This document shows, one piece after another, positions 43,579 to 51,107 of a DNA stretch of 64,000 nt. Positions within the stretch are counted from its first letter, which is position 1. The number at the start of each line of letters is the position of its first letter. The notes below the pieces were generated by a model. It was not told the DNA's origin. It searched no databases and was given only the letters and a program-made list of their open reading frames with translations. This DNA comes from Streptomyces sp. NRRL F-4489 (lineage in GTDB: Bacteria; Actinomycetota; Actinomycetes; Streptomycetales; Streptomycetaceae). The stretch is taken from NCBI RefSeq assembly GCF_001509485.1, contig NZ_LLZI01000112.1, forward strand, positions 62,001-126,000, in the 5' to 3' direction. A program made the position numbers and the translations under genes.

Positions 43579-44553
43579 ATGACGCTCACCACCGCGCTCA
43601 CCGAGCTGCTCGGCCTGGAACATCCTCTCGTCCTGCCGCCCATGGGCGGCACCGCCGGCGGCGCGCTCGCGGCCGCCGTCTCCCGGGCCGGCGGGCTCGG
43701 GATGGTCGGGGGTGGGCGGGGCGGCGCCCCGGACTGGCTGCGGCGGGAACTCGCCCTGGTGCGGGCGGAGACCAGCAGGCCCTGGGGCGTCGGATTCCTG
43801 TCCTGGGCCATCGGGCCCGAGGATCTGGCCTGCGCGCTGGAGTACGAGCCGGCCGCCGTGATGCTCTCGTTCGGCGACCCGGTTCCGCATGCCGAGCGGG
43901 TGCGGCGGGAATCGGACGCGCTGCTGATCGTGCAGGTGACGGACCTGGCGGAGGCGCGGCGCGCCCTGGACGCGGGCGCGGACGTGCTGGTGGCGCAGGG
44001 GACGGAGGCCGGCGGGCACGGCGGCCGGCGGGCGGCGTTGCCGCTGGTGCCGGCGGTGGCCGACCTCGCCGCGCCGGTGCCGGTGCTCGCCGCGGGCGGG
44101 ATCGCGGACGGCCGCGGGGTGGCGGCGGCGCTGGCGCTGGGGGCGGCGGGCGCGGTGATCGGCACGCGCTTCCAGGCCAGTTGCGAGGCGCTGACGGCGC
44201 CCGGGGTGGGGGCGGCGCTGGTCCGGGCGTCCGGCGACGAGACCGAGCGGAGCCGGGTGCTGGACATCGCGCGCGAGGCGGGCTGGCCCGAGCGCTACAC
44301 CGCGCGGACCCTGCGCAACGGCTATCTCGACCGGTGGCGGGCGCGGGAGGACGAGCTGCGCGGCGACGCGGCGGCGAAGGCGGCGTACCGGGAAGCGGCG
44401 GGCAGGCACGATCTGGACGTCGTACCGGTGTGGGCCGGGGAGGGCGTGGATCTGATCACGGATCTGCGGGCCGCCGCCGAGCTGGTGTCCGCGCTGGCGG
44501 CGGAGACGGAGGCGGCCCTCGACCGGCTGGCCCGGTTGCGGGGGGCAAGGTGA
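43579..44553 (+). CDS. Nitronate monooxygenase-family enzyme
   Basis: A 324-aa FMN-dependent TIM barrel. LVLPPMGGTAGGALAAAVSR is the N-terminal FMN strand; VAQGTEAGGHGGRRAALPLV is the AxGxEaGGH signature with the catalytic His; VPVLAAGGIADGRGVAAALA and GAAGAVIGTRFQASCE bind FMN phosphate. All expected motifs are intact. It oxidises propionate-3-nitronate or reduces other nitro compounds and enoyl chains in relatives. Stand-alone, no ribosome site beyond GGGG upstream. Its stop sits inside an imperfect 20-bp repeat tract. Confidence 0.9.
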   Translation: MTLTTALTELLGLEHPLVLPPMGGTAGGALAAAVSRAGGLGMVGGGRGGAPDWLRRELALVRAETSRPWGVGFLSWAIGPEDLACALEYEPAAVMLSFGDPVPHAERVRRESDALLIVQVTDLAEARRALDAGADVLVAQGTEAGGHGGRRAALPLVPAVADLAAPVPVLAAGGIADGRGVAAALALGAAGAVIGTRFQASCEALTAPGVGAALVRASGDETERSRVLDIAREAGWPERYTARTLRNGYLDRWRAREDELRGDAAAKAAYREAAGRHDLDVVPVWAGEGVDLITDLRAAAELVSALAAETEAALDRLARLRGAR

Positions 44554-44615
44554 ACCGGATGCGGGGTGCGGGGTGACCCCGATGCCCGGGGGGGGGCGGG
44601 GTGACCCGGATGCGG
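44545..44615 (+). repeat. Three imperfect 20-bp repeats at end of nitronate monooxygenase gene
   Basis: Units near 44545-44564, 44568-44587 and 44596-44615 share the consensus GCGGGGTGACCCGGATGCGG; the first includes the stop codon. Spaced by short G-runs, including a run of nine or so Gs around 44588-44596. Possible slippage product or binding sites. Confidence 0.6.
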
Positions 44616-44720
44616 CCGCGTCCGCCGGTCGCGCCACTGAACATGACATTTTGTCAGGACCCGCCGGGCCGCCTCCCTCTTCACAAAAGCACAACCTCGT
44701 AGACTCATGTGCAACGCAAG

Positions 44721-44768
44721 GGAGCCCGGGCCAGAGCAGGCCGACGGGTCCCGGCCCGTCGGGGCTCC
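44721..44768 (+). promoter_or_regulatory. Two-tier hairpin in leader of small membrane protein
   Basis: Inner perfect stem CCGACGGG (44741-44748) / CCCGTCGG (44755-44762) with 6-nt loop TCCCGG; outer stem GGAGCCC (44721-44727) / GGGCTCC (44762-44768), sharing one base with the inner arm. It ends 43 nt before ATG 44812. It may be a leader element or an attenuator-like terminator. Confidence 0.5.
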
Positions 44769-44811
44769 CCCTGTGGAACCGCTGTTCTTCGCGTGTACGA
44801 GAGGGGTTCCT

Positions 44812-44970
44812 ATGACGACTGTGGAGGGACGTCCGCCGACACCCGCCCGTTTCCGCAAACCATGGCGCCGCTACGGCCGGCTGGTGGTCACCAATTTCTT
44901 GCGCGGCGCGTCCTACGCGTGCGGCACCGGCCTGATCGGCCTCGCGGTGTGGTGGGCGGAAAACCGCTAG
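44812..44970 (+). CDS. Small membrane protein, 52 aa
   Basis: ATG 44812 follows GAGAGGGG. A hydrophilic, Pro/Arg-rich N-terminus (GRPPTPARFRKPWRRYGRL) precedes one moderately hydrophobic helix (FLRGASYACGTGLIGLAVWW) and a short AENR tail. The cationic first half and single helix suggest a bitopic inner-membrane peptide. Unknown role; codon bias supports a real gene. The leader holds a stable hairpin. Confidence 0.65.
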   Translation: MTTVEGRPPTPARFRKPWRRYGRLVVTNFLRGASYACGTGLIGLAVWWAENR

Positions 44971-45013
44971 GGGTGTCCGCAAAGTCCCGCCTGCCGTCCG
45001 GCAGAATCGGCGC

Positions 45014-45382
45014 ATGCTGAGTGTTGGTTCGGTGGTCCTGGGCGTGGCGGACGTGCGGCGCGCGGCCGCGTTCTGGACGGCGGCGCTGGATTACGTTCCG
45101 CGTGAGGAGATGGCGGACGACTGGGTGGTTCTGGTCCCCCGGGACGGCACCGGGGTGCAGTTGTCGCTCGGTCTCAGCCGGACGCCCGCCCAGGAATACC
45201 CGCGCGTGCACCTGGACTTGTACGCCGGGAACGCCGCCGACCAGGCGGCCGAGGCCGAGCGCCTGATCGCCCTGGGCGCCCGGCGGGTCGACTGGGACAG
45301 CTATCCGGACGACGCGGACTTCATCGTGCTCGCCGATCCGGAAGGCAATCGCTTCTGCGTGATCGACACCGGGCGCGAGTGA
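45014..45382 (+). CDS. VOC-family protein, 122 aa
   Basis: Glyoxalase fold: VGSVVLGVADVRRAAAFWTA opens it, VQLSLGLSRTP and RVHLDLYAGNAADQ form the middle, and DFIVLADPEGNRFCVIDTG is the typical end with Glu ligand. Complete small VOC domain. Function unknown. A terminator-like hairpin follows. Confidence 0.88.
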   Translation: MLSVGSVVLGVADVRRAAAFWTAALDYVPREEMADDWVVLVPRDGTGVQLSLGLSRTPAQEYPRVHLDLYAGNAADQAAEAERLIALGARRVDWDSYPDDADFIVLADPEGNRFCVIDTGRE

Positions 45383-45409
45383 GAGCCGGGAGGAGGCGAG
45401 AGCCCGGAA

Positions 45410-45452
45410 GGGGAGCCGCCCGGGCGGCAGCGAGCGGCCCGGGAGGCTCCCC
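45410..45452 (+). terminator. Terminator after VOC gene
   Basis: Inverted repeat of 16-bp arms with one mismatch: GGGGAGCCGCCCGGGC (45410-45425) / GCCCGGGAGGCTCCCC (45437-45452), loop 11 nt, 27 nt after the stop. Confidence 0.75.
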
Positions 45453-45600
45453 TCGCCCGTACCCCCATGCCTGAAGTTCGATCACTGTCGTACCATGGCG
45501 GTGGCAGGAGGACGCCAGGCGGCGCGGAAGGCCGCGGGCGGCGCGCAAGCGTGCCAGGCACCACGGGAGGACGTCGGATGAGGCGAGAGGTCGGCGGGCG

Positions 45601-45939
45601 ATGACGGCGGGGCAGCGGTGCGGCCGGGACCGGGTGCCGCCGCATCCGGATCTCCGCACGATCACGCTCCAGCAGGTGCTGGAGGCGCTGGTCGATCCGG
45701 TGCGCCGCAGTATCGTCCGGCAGTTGCACACCTCCCGGGACGACCTCGCCTGCGGGACGTTCGACCTGCCGGTCAGCAAGTCGACGGCCACCCACCACTT
45801 CCATGTGCTGCGCGAGGCGGGACTGATCCGCCAGTACTACGCCGGTACGTCCCGGATGAACGCCTTGCGCGGTGCGGAGTTCGACCAGGCGTTCCCGGGG
45901 CTGCTGCGGACGCTGCTGGCGCAGCGCGACGAGGCGTGA
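45601..45939 (+). CDS. ArsR-like helix-turn-helix regulator
   Basis: A 112-aa winged-helix protein. LEALVDPVRRSIVRQLH is the ArsR opening (L-DPtRr-IL), VSKSTATHHFHVLREAGLIR is the recognition helix and wing entry, and YYAGTSRMNAL the wing. No CxC metal site, so it is not a metal sensor of the SmtB type. Start 45601 lies after GAGG-containing sequence; 148 bp of leader separate it from the terminator. Target unknown, perhaps itself. Confidence 0.87.
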   Translation: MTAGQRCGRDRVPPHPDLRTITLQQVLEALVDPVRRSIVRQLHTSRDDLACGTFDLPVSKSTATHHFHVLREAGLIRQYYAGTSRMNALRGAEFDQAFPGLLRTLLAQRDEA

Positions 45940-46121
45940 GCGAAGGCCCCCGCGGACCGGAGTCCGACGACCGGACCTAGGATGCCTGGCATGGGTGTCT
46001 TTTCCTGAGCAGGGCGGTACGGCGCCGATACCAACCGCCGCCGCCATCACTGTCACCGGCCCGGTGAGCACCGGGCTCTCTTCAGCGTGTCCGCACGCTC
46101 GGCTCAGGAGACTTTCCCACC

Positions 46122-46946
46122 ATGGCATCGCGTACTGCCGCTCCCCTACTCGACGCCCGTATCGCGCAGTTGCGGCGGATCGCCCGGGCGGAGCCGCGCC
46201 TCGAAGGCGTTCTGCTCTACGGGTCCTGGACACTCGGCGAGGCCGACGCCCACTCCGACATCGAGGCGTATCTCTACGTCCGGGACGCGGACCTCGACGG
46301 TTTCGACGGGCCGGGCTTTCTGCGCCGGCTGGCCCCGCTCAAGCTGGCGTACACCAACATGTACGGCGTTCTGGCCGTGGTCTTCGAGGATCTGATGCGC
46401 GGTGAGTTCCACCTCAGCGCGGCCGGGCCGGGGATCGCGGAGGTGCCCGGCTGGCGCGGGATGGTGCACCTCCCCCGCCCCGAGGAGGCCGTTCTGCTCG
46501 ACCGCACCGGGCGGCTGACCCGGGCGGCCCGGGAACTGGCGGAGTTCCGGCCGCCGGAGCCCGTCAGCACCGCCCGGCAGCTCATCGACGAGCTGACCAA
46601 CTGGACGCTGATGCTCGCGCACGTGCTGGCCCGTGGGGAGACCGCGCGGGCGCACGCCCTGCTGCACACCGTCATCGCGCCGCAGCAACTCCAGCTCTGC
46701 CGGCTGCTGCGCGAGCGGACCGCGCACTGGCTGACGCCCAGCCGCGCGCTGGAACAGGACCTGCCGGCCGCCGACCGGGACCGCTACACGGCCACCACCT
46801 GCGCCGCCCAGGCACCGGCCGTGCGCGCCGCGGCCCGCAGCAGTTGGAGCTGGAGCCGGGAGCTGAGCGCCGAGGCCGCCGGACGGTGGGGCCTGCGGCT
46901 CCCGTCCGCGCTGCACGACGAGATCGGTCAACTCCTCGGCAGATAG
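46122..46946 (+). CDS. Nucleotidyltransferase-domain protein (Lnu-like)
   Basis: A 274-aa protein. RLEGVLLYGSWTLGEADAHS then DIEAYLYVRD is the polymerase-beta-like nucleotidyltransferase motif (GS-x10-D-x-E), giving the two metal-binding acidic residues. The helical C-terminal half with ISTARQLIDELTN-like packing (actual VSTARQLIDELTNWTLMLAH) resembles lincosamide nucleotidyltransferases of the Lnu(B/F) type. It may adenylylate an antibiotic or another hydroxyl compound. AGGAG precedes the ATG. Resistance role is inference. Confidence 0.75.
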   Translation: MASRTAAPLLDARIAQLRRIARAEPRLEGVLLYGSWTLGEADAHSDIEAYLYVRDADLDGFDGPGFLRRLAPLKLAYTNMYGVLAVVFEDLMRGEFHLSAAGPGIAEVPGWRGMVHLPRPEEAVLLDRTGRLTRAARELAEFRPPEPVSTARQLIDELTNWTLMLAHVLARGETARAHALLHTVIAPQQLQLCRLLRERTAHWLTPSRALEQDLPAADRDRYTATTCAAQAPAVRAAARSSWSWSRELSAEAAGRWGLRLPSALHDEIGQLLGR

Positions 46947-47259
46947 GGGTTGTCGGAGGGGGTGGTGCTGGCGGCTGTGCCCGTTGGGGCCGCTGAGGTC
47001 ATCGTGGGCACGCTCTCGCGCCACCCCCGGCGGTGAATTCCGGCCATGCCGCCGCAATGCCGATGGCGGCCGCCGGGCGTCCGTTTACAGTTCCCCGCAT
47101 GGCTCATGCGCGCCGCGTTCAGCAGGTGGCCAGGGGGCGGACGTTCGCCCGCGCCGGCCGCGGTCATGGTCGCGGCGCCGGCCGGCCCGTCCGCCGGTCC
47201 GAGCCGCGCGCACCGCGTACGGCTTGATACGGCACTTCACCGGCGGCGGGAGGAGCGGC
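46947..47259. other. Intergenic stretch, no supported gene
   Basis: About 310 bp before the HAD-GT20 gene. Several open frames exist only as GC-skewed shadows. GGGAGGAG at its right end serves translation of the next gene. No hairpin or repeat of note. Confidence 0.5.
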
Positions 47260-49599
47260 ATGTCCGAATGGGCGGGGGACGGTTTCGAGGCGGAGCGCGG
47301 CGGGGTGGAGCGGGGGCCGGCCGGCCACAGCCACCTGGAGTACGGCCGGGCAGACCGCGCCGTAGCGGATCGCGCCGTGGCGGACCACGCCGGGCCGGGC
47401 CGCGCCCTGGCGGCGGAGCCCCCGGCCGGGGACGTGCGGGTGCTGGTGGCCGATCTGGACGGGACGCTGCTGGGCGGTGACGAGGCGGCGCGGCGGCGGT
47501 TGCGGCGGGCGCTGGACCGGCACCCGGAGATCACCGTGGTCTTCGCCACCGGCCGCGGTCTGGCGTCGGTCCGTACCCGGCTGGCGCGGGACCCGCTGCT
47601 GCCCGCCCCGCGCTGGATCATCGCGGACGTCGGCGCCAGCGTCATCGACACCGCCGGGACGGAGCACACAGCAGGGACACGGGGCCCCGGCAGCGAGCCG
47701 AGCCCCGCTATGGAGCATGTCGACGCGCTCGAGGCGGAGTTGCGGGCCGGGTGGCCCGGGTCCGAGCGCGTCCGGGCGGCCTTGCGCGGCTTTCCCGGGC
47801 TCGTCCACCAGGACGGGGTCGCGCAGGACGGCCGGTGTTCGTTCTTCCTTCCCCCCGAGTGCCTGACCCCGGAGCTGACCGGAGCGGTGGAGCGGCTGGG
47901 CTGCTCCTGGACGTACTCGGACGGGCGCTTCTTCGATGTGCTGCCGCCGCACGCCGGCAAGGGCCAGGCGGTGCGGCGGCTGGCCGACAAGCTCCAGTGG
48001 CCGCTCTCGGGAATGCTGGTGGCCGGCGACTCGCTGAACGACCTGTCGCTGTACCGCCTGGGCGCGCACGGCGTCATCGTGGGCAATGCCGAACGGGCGC
48101 TCGCGGAACGGGTCCCGGACAGCGCGCTGGTGCACCGGCCCGCGCTCGACGGTGCCGCCGCGATCCTCGACGCCTTGGAGCGCCTGGGCTGGGTGCGGCG
48201 CACCGCGCCGGTGGTGATCGGCTACCACCGGCCGCCGGTGCACTGGTCCGGGGGGCGTTGGCGGCGGCCGGCCAGTCCGAACGGGATCCTGCCGACGCTG
48301 ACCGCCGTCCTCGGCGACCGGTCGGACGGACCGGACGCCGTATGGGCCGCCGCCCTCGTCGGGGACGGCGGGCGGGCGGCGGGGGCGGCGGGGGCGGCGG
48401 CCGCCACGGGACTGCCGCTCGCGCTGCTCCCCCTGGCGGCCGGGCGGTGGGCCGGTTACTTCCACGGTGCCTGCAAGGACACGCTGTGGCCGGCGCTGAT
48501 GTCCCAGCCCCACCTGATCCGCCGTTCCGCGTCCGACTGGGCGGACTACGAGGCCGTCAACGCCGCCTTCGCCGACCACCTGGGCGCGCACGCCGAACGC
48601 GGCGCGACGGTCTGGCTGCACGACTACAACCTCTGGCTCGTACCCGGCCTGCTCAAGGCGCGGCGGCCGGATCTGCGCATCGGGCTGTTCCACCACACGC
48701 CGTTCCCCGCGCCGGATGTCTTCCGCCAACTGCCGGACGCCGCGCAGCTGCGCCGTTCGCTGGCCCGGCTGGACTGGGCGGGTTTCCACACCGCGGCCGC
48801 CGCCGGCCACTTCGGGGGACTGTTCGCCGCCGCGCGCCGCGTCCCGCGGATCGGCGTGCATCCGCTGGGCATCGACCGCGGCGCGGTCGCCGCCCTGGCC
48901 CGCGTCCGGGACCGCGCCAGGCAGAAGGCGGCCGGCGACGGCAGTCTGCTGGTGCTGTCCGTGGAGCGCCTGGACTACGCCAAGGCACCGGTCCACAAGG
49001 TCCGCGCCGTCGGCGCGCTGCTGGCCCGCGATCCGGCGCTGCGCGGACGGTTCCGCTTCCGCCTGGTGTGCCCGCCGCCGGAACCGGGCATCCGGGCCTA
49101 CGACACCACCCGCACCGCACTCGAGGCGGCCGTGGCAGACGTCAACGACCGCTGGCGATCCGGGAGTTGGGAGCCGGTCGACTACCGTCCGCGGGGCCTC
49201 CCCTTCGCCCAGGTGGTCGACCAGTACCTCGCCGCGGACGTCTTCTGGGTGACGTCCCTGGCGGACGGGATGAACCTCACCGCCAAGGAGTACCTCGCCG
49301 CCCGGGACGCCACCGGCCGGCCGGGTGTGCTGGTGCTGTCCCGGCACGCCGGTGCGGCCGAACAGCTGGGCGCCGCCGCCCTGCTCACCGATCCGCACTC
49401 GCCGCGTGACCTGGTGCGGACCCTCCACCGGGCGCTGACCATGCCGCCCCACCGGCGGGCGGCCCACACCGCCGAGCTGGCCGCCCTGCTCGGCGACCGG
49501 TCCCCGGCCGACTGGGCCCGCGCGGTCCTCGCCGACATCCGCGGCGAGGGCCCGCCGGCTACCCGGTCCCCTTCCGGGCCGCGTAGTGGCCGGGGGTGA
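47260..49599 (+). CDS. HAD phosphatase - GT20 glycosyltransferase fusion (GgpPS-like)
   Basis: A 779-aa two-domain enzyme. Residues 58-300 are a HAD-IIB phosphatase: VADLDGTLLGGD (nucleophile Asp), VVFATGRGLASV, GKGQAVRRLADK and GMLVAGDSLNDLSLY. Residues 310-760 are a GT20 glycosyltransferase: WLHDYNLWLVPGLLKAR, GLFHHTPFPAPDVF, SVERLDYAKAP and LADGMNLTAKEYLAARD align with OtsA motifs in order. Phosphatase-before-synthase order is the reverse of plant and fungal trehalose fusions and is that of glucosylglycerol-phosphate synthase/phosphatase, so an osmolyte product is likely; trehalose-6-phosphate or a pseudo-sugar (VldE-type) are alternatives. GGGAGGAG precedes the ATG. The 3' end overlaps a convergent AraC gene by 41 bp. 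Confidence 0.8.
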   Translation: MSEWAGDGFEAERGGVERGPAGHSHLEYGRADRAVADRAVADHAGPGRALAAEPPAGDVRVLVADLDGTLLGGDEAARRRLRRALDRHPEITVVFATGRGLASVRTRLARDPLLPAPRWIIADVGASVIDTAGTEHTAGTRGPGSEPSPAMEHVDALEAELRAGWPGSERVRAALRGFPGLVHQDGVAQDGRCSFFLPPECLTPELTGAVERLGCSWTYSDGRFFDVLPPHAGKGQAVRRLADKLQWPLSGMLVAGDSLNDLSLYRLGAHGVIVGNAERALAERVPDSALVHRPALDGAAAILDALERLGWVRRTAPVVIGYHRPPVHWSGGRWRRPASPNGILPTLTAVLGDRSDGPDAVWAAALVGDGGRAAGAAGAAAATGLPLALLPLAAGRWAGYFHGACKDTLWPALMSQPHLIRRSASDWADYEAVNAAFADHLGAHAERGATVWLHDYNLWLVPGLLKARRPDLRIGLFHHTPFPAPDVFRQLPDAAQLRRSLARLDWAGFHTAAAAGHFGGLFAAARRVPRIGVHPLGIDRGAVAALARVRDRARQKAAGDGSLLVLSVERLDYAKAPVHKVRAVGALLARDPALRGRFRFRLVCPPPEPGIRAYDTTRTALEAAVADVNDRWRSGSWEPVDYRPRGLPFAQVVDQYLAADVFWVTSLADGMNLTAKEYLAARDATGRPGVLVLSRHAGAAEQLGAAALLTDPHSPRDLVRTLHRALTMPPHRRAAHTAELAALLGDRSPADWARAVLADIRGEGPPATRSPSGPRSGRG

Positions 49600-50374
49600 C
49601 GCCCACCAAGCGTTTGAAGTGGCGGGTCAGATGCGGCTGGTCGTAGAAGCCGGCCTCGGCCGCCACCGCGGTCGGCGGCCGGCCGTCCAGCAGCAGCCCG
49701 CGCGCCCGCTCGACCCGGCGGGCCATCAGGTACTGGTGCGGGGCGATGCCGAACGCGGCGCTGAACGCCCGTACCAGATGCGTGGGATGGGCGTGCAGCA
49801 GGCCGGCCGCCTCGTCCAGGGTCACGCCCTGCCGCACCCGGGCGTCGAGGAGTTCCCGCAGCGCGTGCGCCAGACCGCGCGATGCCTGGCGTGATGCCTG
49901 GCGCTCGCGGAGGGCGAGCCTGGGGCGCAGGTGGGCGCGCAGCTGGGCGGCGATGAGGGCGAGCCGGCTCTCGGCCTCCAGTTCGTCGCCGGGGTGGGCC
50001 AGCGCGGTGTGCAGCTGCCCGACGCGCCGGCGCAGGAGGGGGTCGGCCAGGTCGGGGCCGTCCACGGCCGGTCCGATGTAGCTCTCGTCCAGCTGCGAAC
50101 GGTCCAGGTACAGGACGCGTTTGCGGAAGCCGTGCGCGGTGGTCGGGGAGCCGTTGTGCGGGACCTGCGGCGGGAGCAGGGACACGGTGCCGTGCGGGGT
50201 GCCGCGCTCGTGGCGGTCCAGGTCGTAGCGGACGGCGCCGTCGTCCACGATCAGCAGCGTCCACACGTCGTGGACGTGCATGGGGTAGGCGTGGGCGGTG
50301 AAGCGGGCGTGGAAGACCTCCACGATGCCCGGGACGTTCGGGCGCCATGCGGAGACCTGCTGCCGGACGACCAT
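49559..50374 (-). CDS. AraC-family regulator with cupin domain
   Basis: A 271-aa AraC regulator. HAYPMHVHDVWTLLIVDDGA and GTVSLLPPQVPHNG are the cupin sensor strands; LDEAAGLLHAHPTHLVRAFS and AVAAEAGFYDQPHLTRHFKR are the two DNA-binding helix-turn-helices, ending GVTPGHYAARK. It is divergent from the DUF2000 gene, 49 bp away, and probably controls it. Its end overlaps the convergent HAD-GT20 gene. Confidence 0.92.
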   Translation of the reverse strand: MVVRQQVSAWRPNVPGIVEVFHARFTAHAYPMHVHDVWTLLIVDDGAVRYDLDRHERGTPHGTVSLLPPQVPHNGSPTTAHGFRKRVLYLDRSQLDESYIGPAVDGPDLADPLLRRRVGQLHTALAHPGDELEAESRLALIAAQLRAHLRPRLALRERQASRQASRGLAHALRELLDARVRQGVTLDEAAGLLHAHPTHLVRAFSAAFGIAPHQYLMARRVERARGLLLDGRPPTAVAAEAGFYDQPHLTRHFKRLVGVTPGHYAARKGTG

Positions 50375-50423
50375 GCAAAGAACGTACAAGACGCCGCGGC
50401 GGGCCGGTCGGCAGCCTGGTCCC

Positions 50424-50948
50424 ATGACAGCGACCGACCACAGCCCCGCACCCACCGCCGACCAGCAGGTACGCACCGGACACGCCGACGCCGTAGGCAC
50501 CGACCACGCCGCCCCCGTACGCACCGAGCACGCCCCGGTACGCTTCGACACCAAGATCGCCGTGCTGCTCCGGGACGACCTGGCGCCCTGGCAGCGGCTG
50601 AATGTGACCGCGTTCCTGGTGAGCGGACTGGGAACGGCGGTCCCGGAGGTGATCGGCGAACCGTACGCCGATGCCGACGGAACCGCGTATCTGCCGATGT
50701 TCCGCCAGCCCGTGCTGGTCTTCGAGGCGGACAAGGAGACCCTGACCGCCGCGCACGGGCGGGCGCTGTCCCGGGCGCTCCCCCGGTCGGTGTTCACCTC
50801 CGACCTGTTCGCCACCGGGAACGACCGGGACAACCGCGCGGCGGTGCGGGCCGTCCCGCGCGACCATCTGGACCTGGTGGGCCTGGCCGTCCACGGGCCG
50901 CGCAACGCGGTCGACAGGGTGCTGAAGGGCGCCCGCATGCACCCGTGA
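50424..50948 (+). CDS. DUF2000-family protein
   Basis: A 174-aa protein. From residue 38: RFDTKIAVLLRDDLAPWQRL, NVTAFLVSGLGTAVPEVIGE and RQPVLVFEADKETLTAAHGR, later LFATGNDRDNRAAVRAV; these match DUF2000, a small alpha/beta fold related to peptidyl-tRNA hydrolase 2. The first 37 residues are a variable His/Thr-rich leader; a start nearer RFDTK is possible. Pairing with a divergent AraC regulator is common for DUF2000. Activity unknown. Confidence 0.85.
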   Translation: MTATDHSPAPTADQQVRTGHADAVGTDHAAPVRTEHAPVRFDTKIAVLLRDDLAPWQRLNVTAFLVSGLGTAVPEVIGEPYADADGTAYLPMFRQPVLVFEADKETLTAAHGRALSRALPRSVFTSDLFATGNDRDNRAAVRAVPRDHLDLVGLAVHGPRNAVDRVLKGARMHP

Positions 50949-51056
50949 GGCGGCCGCAGTTGATGCCTCAACTGTTTGCCGTTCACCGTTCATGGGCGGC
51001 GCCCCTCATTCGCGCCCCCCAGGCACACAGCCCGCCCTTGTCCCCCATTCGGCCTC

Positions 51057-51107
51057 TATAGTGGGACATGTAGCCACCACATCCGTACGACTTCAGGAGA
51101 TGGCGGC
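51057..51107 (+). promoter_or_regulatory. Candidate promoter and ribosome site of protease-giant protein operon
   Basis: TATAGT at 51057-51062 is a good -10 box in very GC-rich surroundings; no clear -35 lies at the right distance. AGGAG at 51095-51099 serves GTG 51108. All five downstream genes are spaced by 33 bp or less or overlap, so this may be the only promoter. Confidence 0.45.

Noticed and set aside
42054..44576. Very long plus-strand open frame across three genes
   Set aside because: Arg/Pro/Gly-rich composition, wrong third-position bias, and it covers parts of an acyltransferase, a pseudogene and nitronate monooxygenase in other frames. Only its segment near 43350-43480 has family-like sequence, used for the pseudogene call.
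47033..47227. Small plus-strand open frame before the HAD-GT20 gene
   Set aside because: Arg/Gly-rich, no ribosome site, and codon bias unlike real genes here.
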